Positions 58,118-64,000 of a stretch of 64,000 bases of DNA are shown piece after piece (position 1 is the stretch's first letter; every line of letters begins with the position of its first letter). The DNA is taken from positions 1 to 64,000 of the forward strand of contig JAFRCS010000012.1 of assembly GCA_017404265.1 (NCBI GenBank), in the 5' to 3' direction. The notes under the pieces were generated by a model that was given only the letters and a program-made list of their open reading frames with translations, searched no databases and was not told where the DNA came from. The position numbers and the translations under genes were made by a program. Source of the stretch: Mogibacterium sp. Lineage in GTDB: Bacteria > Bacillota > Clostridia > Peptostreptococcales > Anaerovoracaceae.

Positions 58118-59560
58118 TTGAAACTTAGAACAAAGACAATACTGGCGATGATATTGAGCGGAATGATGGCAGGCAGCCTCTGCGCCTGCGCGGAGCAGAA
58201 CGCGGAAGAGGCAACTGCCTACCTGACCAAAGAAGACATCACGGTCAACGAGACTATCACGGATGACAGTGACGGCGGACATGCCATAGAAGTCAGCGGA
58301 GAGGAGGCTTCGTACTCCAACATAGGCGTCACAAAGACGGGAGACGCCGACGGCGACGACGCGGATTTCTACGGTGAGAACTCGGCGGTCTTTGTGACGG
58401 AAAAAGGCACGCTGACCATAAGCGATTCGCTCATCGAGACGAACGGCAGACACGCCAACGCGGTTTTCTCATACGGTGAGGGGACTGTGGTCAACATCTC
58501 CAATTCTGTGATCGAGACTCAGGGTGACTGCTCGGGCGGTCTCATGACTACGGGCGGCGGCACGATGAACGCGGAGAACCTGACCATCAACACAGCAGGC
58601 AGATCATCGGCGGCAATAAGATCCGACCGCGGAGGCGGCACGGTTACGGTAACGAAGGGCTACTACAAGACCACGGGCATGGGCTCCCCGGTCATCTACT
58701 CCACGGCAGACATTACAGTAAATGACGCCTACATGGAGTCGACTGCTTCGCAGGGAGTCGTCGTGGAGGGAAAGAATTCCGTGACGCTCAATAACGACAC
58801 ACTGGTTGCGGACAACAATACCAAGAACAGCGACAAGTCTGATTCATATCAGGCAGTAATGATCTATCAGTCGATGTCGGGCGACGCGGCCGAGGGCACA
58901 TCGTCGTTCACCGCAAGCGGAGGCAGCATCACCAACAAGAACGGTGACATCTTCTTTGTAAACAATACAGCGACCGAGATCAGCCTTTCCGGAGTCGAGA
59001 TCACAAATGAGGACGCAGAGGGACTCTTCCTCAGAGCGCAGGCTGCAGGATGGGGCAATGAAGGTTCCAACGGCGGCAAGGTCAATATGACCGCGTCCGG
59101 CCAGACCATCAACGGCAGCATGCTTGTAGACGATGTCTCGACGCTGAATCTTTATCTGAAGGACAGCTCGTCGTTCAACGGAGCTATCAACACGGACGGA
59201 CAGAACGGAGACGTGTATGTCGAGATCGAAGACGGCAGCACATGGAAGCTGACAGCCGACTCATACGTTTCCGGACTCACAGTGAGCAAGGGATCCGCGA
59301 TAGACCTTAACGGACATAAGCTCTATGTGGACGGCAAGGAGTATACGGCGGGATCCGCTTCGACAGGCGAGGCGTTCGATATAAGTACGGGAAGCGGCAC
59401 AGGTTCAGGCATGCCTGAAGGAACCCCACCGGATGGTAATGGAGGTCCGGGAGGAACACCGCCGGACGGAGAACCTCCTGAGAAACCGGATGGCAGCGGC
59501 GGCCCGGGAGGAACACCGCCAAGCGGGAATCCGCCTGAAAAACCGGACGGCAATAACTAG
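58118..59560 (+). CDS. Secreted lipoprotein with beta-helix-like repeats and Pro/Gly-rich tail
   Basis: 480 residues. A signal peptide ends in a lipobox-like GSLCAC (Cys22 or Cys24). Residues ~30-400 are rich in short beta-strand turns (GTLTISDSLIETNGRHANAVFS, GTVVNISNSVIETQGDCSGG, GTMNAENLTINTAGRSSAA), typical of a right-handed parallel beta-helix. The tail has GGPGGTPP and PPEKPDG repeats. It is probably a surface adhesin or carbohydrate-binding protein; no catalytic residues were recognised. The start is TTG at 58118, 8 nt after a run of seven G. A terminator follows. Confidence 0.78.
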   Translation: MKLRTKTILAMILSGMMAGSLCACAEQNAEEATAYLTKEDITVNETITDDSDGGHAIEVSGEEASYSNIGVTKTGDADGDDADFYGENSAVFVTEKGTLTISDSLIETNGRHANAVFSYGEGTVVNISNSVIETQGDCSGGLMTTGGGTMNAENLTINTAGRSSAAIRSDRGGGTVTVTKGYYKTTGMGSPVIYSTADITVNDAYMESTASQGVVVEGKNSVTLNNDTLVADNNTKNSDKSDSYQAVMIYQSMSGDAAEGTSSFTASGGSITNKNGDIFFVNNTATEISLSGVEITNEDAEGLFLRAQAAGWGNEGSNGGKVNMTASGQTINGSMLVDDVSTLNLYLKDSSSFNGAINTDGQNGDVYVEIEDGSTWKLTADSYVSGLTVSKGSAIDLNGHKLYVDGKEYTAGSASTGEAFDISTGSGTGSGMPEGTPPDGNGGPGGTPPDGEPPEKPDGSGGPGGTPPSGNPPEKPDGNN

Positions 59561-59570
59561 TCGGAAGAAG

Positions 59571-59594
59571 ACGGGCCAAAGAGGCCCGTTTTTT
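59571..59594 (+). terminator. Terminator after the beta-helix lipoprotein gene
   Basis: ACGGGCC (59571-59577) pairs with GGCCCGT (59583-59589) around AAAGA, then TTTTT. Confidence 0.88.
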
Positions 59595-59667
59595 ATTGCT
59601 TAAACATGACCGATTCCAGCTATTAAGGTCAAAATGATAAATATTTTAATATTTTTGTCGTATATAC

Positions 59668-59696
59668 TTGACATTTTGCTATTACGGGTATATTCT
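59668..59696 (+). promoter_or_regulatory. Promoter of the membrane protein/XRE pair
   Basis: Perfect TTGACA (59668-59673), 17-bp spacer, TATTCT (59691-59696). It may also drive icd and the CLC gene further downstream, as no terminator is seen up to 63415. Confidence 0.75.
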
Positions 59697-59744
59697 GCAC
59701 TCGCAAGGGACGGAAAGGGACGCCGTCCGCAAAGGAGGAAAACC

Positions 59745-60287
59745 ATGAATAATGATTATGCAGCAGGACTCGCGGTAGGTATCATAGTCGCGATCTTAAT
59801 TTTAGGGATAATCCGGAAGTTCAATAAGAATAAAATGAAGGGCAACTTCGATGAGAGACAGGAGCTTGTCAGAGGAAGAGGCTATAAATACGCTTGCTTC
59901 ACACTGCTTGGCCTGTTGACGTTCGATCTTCTCCTCGAGAGCTTCCGTGCTTTTGAAACACTCCCGGTCACAAGAGAACTTTTCCTGTTCTTCATTTTAC
60001 TCGTGGGAATAATGGTATATGCGTTATACTGTGTAAAGAACGACTCATATTTTGGAGTCGGTATGGACACCAGGACATATCGCGCGGTCATGTGGATAGT
60101 CATAGTCTGCAATGCCATATCCGCTGTCTCGGGACTCATGAACGGCGGCGCGATGGTAGATGGCAAGCTCGCGTTCGGACCATGGTCAGCGCTGATCTTC
60201 GTCATCGCGTTCATTATATTAATGGTCGCGCTGAAGGTCAGGAGCAGCAACGATGATCCTGAAGAAACCGAAGAGGAAGAAGAATAG
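59745..60287 (+). CDS. Integral membrane protein paired with an XRE regulator
   Basis: 180 residues with four to five membrane helices (~6-22, 43-60, 77-93, 112-131, 146-164), a cytoplasmic FDERQELVRGRGYKYA segment typical of small membrane proteins encoded next to YozG-like regulators in Firmicutes, and a strongly acidic tail (DDPEETEEEEE). The FDERQ-x3-RG pattern suggests membership of a DUF2178/DUF3796-like group. Function is unknown. AGGAGG selects ATG 59745. The XRE gene follows after 27 nt. Confidence 0.72.
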   Translation: MNNDYAAGLAVGIIVAILILGIIRKFNKNKMKGNFDERQELVRGRGYKYACFTLLGLLTFDLLLESFRAFETLPVTRELFLFFILLVGIMVYALYCVKNDSYFGVGMDTRTYRAVMWIVIVCNAISAVSGLMNGGAMVDGKLAFGPWSALIFVIAFIILMVALKVRSSNDDPEETEEEEE

Positions 60288-60314
60288 TCGAAGCGCGCAG
60301 ACAGGAGGACGCAT

Positions 60315-60509
60315 ATGAAAAACCTTAAGATGAAATCAGCGCGCGTCGCCAGGGATCTGTCACAGCAGCAGCTGGCCGATCTCATCGGTGTCTCCAGGCA
60401 GACAATAAGCGCGATAGAAAAAGGCGACTACAACCCCACTATCAACCTGTGCATAGCGATATGCCGTGAGCTCGGCAAAACTCTTGATGAGCTCTTTTGG
60501 GAAGATTAA
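60315..60509 (+). CDS. Minimal XRE-family HTH regulator (YozG-like)
   Basis: 64 residues consisting only of a Cro/CI HTH: MKSARVARDLSQQQLADLIGVSRQTISAIEKGDYNPTINLCIAI, followed by a LDELFWED end that is characteristic of this small group. Such proteins lie beside a small membrane protein gene and probably control the pair. AGGAGG precedes the ATG. The icd gene begins 49 nt later. Confidence 0.9.
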   Translation: MKNLKMKSARVARDLSQQQLADLIGVSRQTISAIEKGDYNPTINLCIAICRELGKTLDELFWED

Positions 60510-60558
60510 AATAAGTCTGTGGCCGGCATGGCCATGAGATATAAGCAGGAGCCATGGG

Positions 60559-61731
60559 ATGGATAAAGAGATAAGAAAACAGATAGATCAGGCGGTGGAG
60601 CAGTTCCGCGAGATGCTGGCTGAACAGTATGTGAGAAACGAACGGATGGCTGCCGGTGAGGAAGCCGGCGCTGCTGCCGGAAAGATGAAGACGATCATCG
60701 GACTCGCGCCGGGAGACGGCATCGGTCCTGTCATTATGGATGAGACAAAGGACGTGCTTGAAAAGCTGCTCGCGGATGAGATAGCGGAAGGCAAGGTGGA
60801 GCTGCGTGAGATCACGGGCTTTACGCTCGAGGAGAGACTCGCGGCAGGCGAGACCGTGCCGGAGAATGTGCTTGCTCAGATGGAAGCCTGTGATGTGATA
60901 CTCAAAGGACCTACCACCACGCCTAACGCGGCGATGGGCGGCAAGAATCTGGAGAGTGCCAATGTGTTCCTTCGCAAGAAGTTCGACCTCTTCGCGAATG
61001 TAAGGCCGGTAAAGCTGCCTGCTGAGGGCATCGACTGGACATTCTACAGAGAGAATACGGAAGGCGAGTACGCGCTTGGAAGCCGCGGCATAAGGCTCGG
61101 AAGCGGAGCCGGTGAAGGCCTCTCCGTCGACTTCAAGGTAACGACCTCAGAGGGAACACGCAGGATAGCGAAGGCCGCGTTCGACTTTGCACGCGCAAAC
61201 GGAAAGAAGCGCGTATCGATAGTCACCAAGGCTAATATAATGAAGAAGACCGATGGCGATTTCCAGAGCATCTGCCTCGATGTTGCAAAGGACTATCCTG
61301 AGATAGAGACTGACACATGGTTCGTGGACATCATGGCCGCCAACCTGGTGAACAAGGATATAAGGAGCAGCTTCGAAGTTTTTGTTCTGCCGAATCTCTA
61401 CGGAGATATCATCACGGATGAGGCGGCGCAGATACAGGGCGGAGTCGGTACGGCCGGATCGGCAAATATTGGAACAGGCATGGCGATGTTTGAGGCCATA
61501 CACGGAAGCGCTCTGCGCATGGTCGCCGACGGTATAGCGCATCTGGCTAATCCGGCAAGTCTCATGACAGCTGCCGTGATGATGCTGCGTCATATCGGAC
61601 TGGCGGATAAGGCTGCGGTGCTTGAGGCTGCCGTCAAAAAGGCGGATGAGATGCTTGGGGCAGAGATGACCGGATTCCAGGGAGGAAAGACCTGCAGGGA
61701 GTTTGCGGATATCGTCAGAAGCAATATCTAA
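60559..61731 (+). CDS. icd: Isocitrate/isopropylmalate dehydrogenase family, probably NAD-isocitrate dehydrogenase
   Basis: 390 residues. After a variable 40-residue N-terminus the family start GLAPGDGIGPVIMDET appears; substrate-binding NVFLRKKFDLFANVRPVKL, FYRENTEGEYALGSRG, the KANIMKKTDG region and metal site NLYGDIITDEAAQIQGGVGTAGSANIG follow. Asn in place of Asp/Ser pattern and the clostridial form fit NAD(P)-isocitrate dehydrogenase better than LeuB, and the citrate synthase and aconitase genes lie nearby. It makes 2-oxoglutarate. The CLC gene begins 10 nt downstream. Confidence 0.82.
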   Translation: MDKEIRKQIDQAVEQFREMLAEQYVRNERMAAGEEAGAAAGKMKTIIGLAPGDGIGPVIMDETKDVLEKLLADEIAEGKVELREITGFTLEERLAAGETVPENVLAQMEACDVILKGPTTTPNAAMGGKNLESANVFLRKKFDLFANVRPVKLPAEGIDWTFYRENTEGEYALGSRGIRLGSGAGEGLSVDFKVTTSEGTRRIAKAAFDFARANGKKRVSIVTKANIMKKTDGDFQSICLDVAKDYPEIETDTWFVDIMAANLVNKDIRSSFEVFVLPNLYGDIITDEAAQIQGGVGTAGSANIGTGMAMFEAIHGSALRMVADGIAHLANPASLMTAAVMMLRHIGLADKAAVLEAAVKKADEMLGAEMTGFQGGKTCREFADIVRSNI

Positions 61732-61741
61732 AAGGAAGAAA

Positions 61742-63415
61742 ATGGAACTTACTGAAAAGGACTCGGCCGGCGCGGGCAGACGCCGGCAAAAGAGTTACAA
61801 ATACAGACTGATACTTGAAGGGGCCCTGATAGGACTTATAACAGGGGCCCTTATTTCTGTGTTCAGGCTCATGCTTACGGGAGCCGACGCGCTCAGAGAC
61901 CGCATGGTGGAGTTAGCAGGCTCCGGGCTGGGACCTGCGCTCATAATAGCCCTTATACTTATAGCGGTCACGGCAGCCATCACGGTACTACTGGTGACAG
62001 AACCGGATATAGCCGGATCGGGCATTCCTCAAGTGGAGGGCGAGCTCCGCGGGCAAAAGGATATGAACTGGTGGAAGGTGATCGCAGCAAAAATGGCGGG
62101 GTGCGCCCTCGCCATTGGAGGCGGGCTTGCGCTTGGGCGCGAGGGCCCGAGCATACAGATAGGCGCCATGGTCGGCAAGGGATTTGCGCGGGCCCGGCGT
62201 ACCCCGCTCACGGAAGAGCGGCTGCTCCTCACCTGCGGAGCCGGAGCAGGACTTTCGGCAGCCTTTGGAGCGCCTTTGGCAGGAGCTATATTCAGCCTTG
62301 AAGAACTGCACCGCAATTTCTCGGCAGAGGTGCTGCTGACCACCATGGCAGCAGCCGCGGCAAGTGATTTTGTTACGGCCAATATACTGGGACTTACCCC
62401 TGTGTTTGGCTTTGAAGTGGAGCACGGACTGCCGCTGAAGTATTACTGGGCAGTCATCCTTCTGGGACTCATACTGGGTGTATTCGGTGCTGTATATAAC
62501 AGGACCATCGACTTTATGCAGAATATATCCGAAAAGGCCGGCAAGGTATTCGCGGACTTTGTGTGCGGTATAGCCGGAAAGAACGCGGCGCTCATAAAGG
62601 ACGGACTCCATCCGACAGTCTTCGCGGCAAGGGCTGCGGCATTCGGCAGAGTGCTTTGCATGATGGCGCTTGCGTACGTCATGTATTTCATATATCCGGA
62701 AGTGCTGGGAAGCGGTAGCGGACTGGTAGGACAAATCAGCCGCGGCGAGTACGCCTTGGGGGCTATCGCCCTGCTGCTTCTGGTCAAGTTCGTATTCTCG
62801 ACAGCCAGCTTCGGATCGGGTTCACCGGGAGGCATATTCCTGCCGCTTCTGGTACTTGGCGCGCTCACCGGAGGCCTCTTTTCAAGACTCCTCGGCCTCG
62901 CGGGCGTCGACCAGACCTATATAACCGGCTTCGTGGTCGTCGCCATGGCCGGATACTTCGCAGCCATAGTTCGCGCGCCAGTCACAGGTGTCGTTCTCAT
63001 CACCGAAATGACCGGCGATTTCACGACGCTGTTACCGCTCGTGCTGACCGCACTGGTTGCCTATCTGACAGCGGAAGCTCTCGGAGTCAAGCCTATTTAC
63101 ACGCAGCTCCTCGAGCGCAGCATGGGCAGGCCTTCAGCCAGCCGAAGCGCGCTCCTCCGTGACAGAAAGACTGTCATCGATACCGAGGTCCACATCGGAT
63201 CGCGCATGGACGGCGGCCATGTGGCTGACTTCGGCCTGCCTTTGGGCACACTGATCGTATCCGTGACCCGCGGAGGCATAGAGATAATCCCGGACGGCAA
63301 CACAATACTCCGCGGCGGCGACGAGCTAGAGATACTCACAAGAGAAAACGACATAGCGGATGTCGAATCCATAGTCGATGAATCCTGTCATATCGTGGAA
63401 GCAGGCGGCCGTTAA
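61742..63415 (+). CDS. CLC-family chloride/proton exchanger with C-terminal TrkA-C-like domain
   Basis: 557 residues. Anion-pathway motifs GSGIPQVEG, GREGPSIQIGAMVGKG (gating Glu) and GSGSPGGIFLPLLVLGALTG (GxFxP) are present within about 18 helices; the C-terminal ~80 residues (GTLIVSVTRGGIEIIPDGNTILRGGDELEILTREND) form a TrkA_C/RCK-C-like domain. The motif set is that of Cl-/H+ exchangers; the fluoride (CLC-F) form differs. ATG 61742 has AAGGAAG upstream. It shares an operon with icd and may be regulated by a bound nucleotide. Confidence 0.92.
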   Translation: MELTEKDSAGAGRRRQKSYKYRLILEGALIGLITGALISVFRLMLTGADALRDRMVELAGSGLGPALIIALILIAVTAAITVLLVTEPDIAGSGIPQVEGELRGQKDMNWWKVIAAKMAGCALAIGGGLALGREGPSIQIGAMVGKGFARARRTPLTEERLLLTCGAGAGLSAAFGAPLAGAIFSLEELHRNFSAEVLLTTMAAAAASDFVTANILGLTPVFGFEVEHGLPLKYYWAVILLGLILGVFGAVYNRTIDFMQNISEKAGKVFADFVCGIAGKNAALIKDGLHPTVFAARAAAFGRVLCMMALAYVMYFIYPEVLGSGSGLVGQISRGEYALGAIALLLLVKFVFSTASFGSGSPGGIFLPLLVLGALTGGLFSRLLGLAGVDQTYITGFVVVAMAGYFAAIVRAPVTGVVLITEMTGDFTTLLPLVLTALVAYLTAEALGVKPIYTQLLERSMGRPSASRSALLRDRKTVIDTEVHIGSRMDGGHVADFGLPLGTLIVSVTRGGIEIIPDGNTILRGGDELEILTRENDIADVESIVDESCHIVEAGGR

Positions 63416-63416
63416 G

Positions 63417-63425
63417 TGATATAAT
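63417..63425 (+). promoter_or_regulatory. Extended -10 promoter, probably giving a leaderless mRNA
   Basis: TGATATAAT: TG at 63417-63418 and a perfect TATAAT at 63420-63425, 7 nt before the ATG at 63433. Initiation should fall on the start codon. No Shine-Dalgarno sequence is visible. Confidence 0.6.
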
Positions 63426-63432
63426 ACCTAAC

Positions 63433-64000
63433 ATGCTTCAGAACTTTATCATTTGCGTAAACGCCGTCATACCGTCGGCCATATATCTCCTCATCGGCAT
63501 CCTTCTGAAGACTGCCGGTGTGGTAAGCGATGAAGACGTAAAGAAGTTCACCCGTGTGGTCTTCGTTACGCTTTATCCTTTTATTATGTTTGACAATCTC
63601 TACGGCAAGAACATAGGAGAAAACTTCGATCTGCTTCTTGTTGTATACAGTGTTTTATTTACCTGCCTGCAGATAGCCGTCACATGGTTTGCCGTCAGCC
63701 GGCTCGTAAAGGAAGATAGAAACAAGGGAACGATGATACAGTCGGCGTTCCGCAGCAACATAATACTCATGGGGCTTCCGGTAGGCATCAATCTGTTTGG
63801 CAAAGGCAACGTCACTCAGGTGGCCCTGGTGATCTTATTCGTAGTGCCGATCTACAACGTCATGTCAGTAGTGGTGCTGGAGAGATTCAGAGGGGGCAAG
63901 GCAGACCTTGTCCGAACCACAAAGAACGTGCTTAAGAACCCTATAATCCTGGGTGCCATCGCGGCGGGAGTCGTGATGCTGATAGGCATAAAACTGCCGG
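63433..64000 (+). CDS. AEC (auxin efflux carrier) family transporter, truncated by the window end
   Basis: At least 189 residues are visible; the frame continues past 64000. The start MLQNFIICVNAVIPSAIYLLIGILLKTAGVVSDEDVKKFTRVVFVTLYP and the later FRSNIILMGLPVGINLFG match the N-terminal half of AEC transporters (malate/malonate and related permeases). Five membrane helices are seen so far. The only TATAAT lies 7 nt before this ATG, indicating a leaderless message. The gene begins 18 nt after the CLC stop. Confidence 0.82.
   Translation, partial: MLQNFIICVNAVIPSAIYLLIGILLKTAGVVSDEDVKKFTRVVFVTLYPFIMFDNLYGKNIGENFDLLLVVYSVLFTCLQIAVTWFAVSRLVKEDRNKGTMIQSAFRSNIILMGLPVGINLFGKGNVTQVALVILFVVPIYNVMSVVVLERFRGGKADLVRTTKNVLKNPIILGAIAAGVVMLIGIKLP

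Noticed and set aside
61742..63415. Fluoride-type CLC (CLC-F)
   Set aside because: GREGP and GxFxP motifs are those of Cl-/H+ exchangers, and no fluoride riboswitch precedes the gene.

Overview
The window reads as chromosomal DNA of a strictly anaerobic Firmicute (Bacillota, class Clostridia; the exact family cannot be fixed from the sequence alone). Support comes from strong AGGAGG-type ribosome binding sites with some TTG/GTG starts, a monomeric [FeFe] hydrogenase, oxygen-sensitive glycyl-radical chemistry, a ferredoxin-tailed aldo/keto reductase, a Re-type (HMGL-fold) citrate synthase and Gram-positive style sensor and PTS genes. Genes are dense and mostly short operons closed by clear intrinsic terminators.

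Region by region. (1) 1-2484: a 2.4-kb segment with a DUF1016/YhcG-type PDDEXK nuclease and a membrane-anchored XRE regulator, bracketed by two copies of the same 43-bp terminator; it looks inserted or duplicated. (2) 2.5-5.6 kb: a three-domain membrane protein (PAP2 phosphatase + CDP-alcohol phosphatidyltransferase + VTT/DedA-like), a 30-residue membrane peptide and a LysR regulator. (3) 5.7-13.5 kb: hybrid histidine kinase translationally coupled to a lone solute-binding lipoprotein, a zinc macrodomain ADP-ribosyl hydrolase, a [FeFe] hydrogenase, CorA and a SHOCT protein. (4) 13.5-26.1 kb: a large polyol island: glucitol-type PTS (IIA, GutM, IIC, IIB), its own HPr and Enzyme I, a SAF-domain dehydrogenase, class II aldolase, TPI-like isomerase, YjbQ, split transketolase, small transaldolase and a SorC regulator, with shared TTGTTAAC operator candidates and a 144-nt structured RNA candidate inside the PTS operon. 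(5) 26.1-29.5 kb: divergent ATP-grasp ligase and PIG-L deacetylase, then an iron-sulfur aldo/keto reductase. (6) 29.5-34.8 kb: a yybP-ykoY (Mn2+) riboswitch with terminator ahead of a Na/Pi-cotransporter-family protein that is followed within 6 nt by a glycyl-radical activase and trans-4-hydroxyproline dehydratase. (7) 34.8-42.2 kb: penicillin-binding protein 1, MFS transporter, C69 dipeptidase and a two-subunit aconitase X. (8) 42.3-45.7 kb: an atypical Hsp70-like ATPase with C-terminal membrane helices and a two-helix membrane partner, plus a small membrane protein. (9) 45.8-54.4 kb: Na+/alanine symporter, P2-type cation ATPase preceded by a folded leader, MATE transporter, 5-formyl-THF cyclo-ligase, TrpS and a flavodoxin-like protein. 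(10) 54.6-64 kb: Re-citrate synthase, aconitase, isocitrate dehydrogenase (an oxidative route to 2-oxoglutarate), a beta-helix lipoprotein, a membrane protein/XRE pair, a CLC exchanger and the start of an AEC transporter.

How it fits together: the organism appears to live on peptides, hydroxyproline and polyols, disposing of electrons through hydrogenase and ferredoxin-linked enzymes, and makes glutamate precursors by the Re-citrate route. The most unusual items are the triple-fusion lipid protein, the complete polyol island with its private phosphorelay and RNA element, hydroxyproline dehydratase placed behind a manganese riboswitch, the membrane Hsp70-like pair, and four genes whose -10 boxes sit 7-9 nt from the start codon, implying leaderless mRNAs. 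All identifications are by reading motifs; no database search was run.
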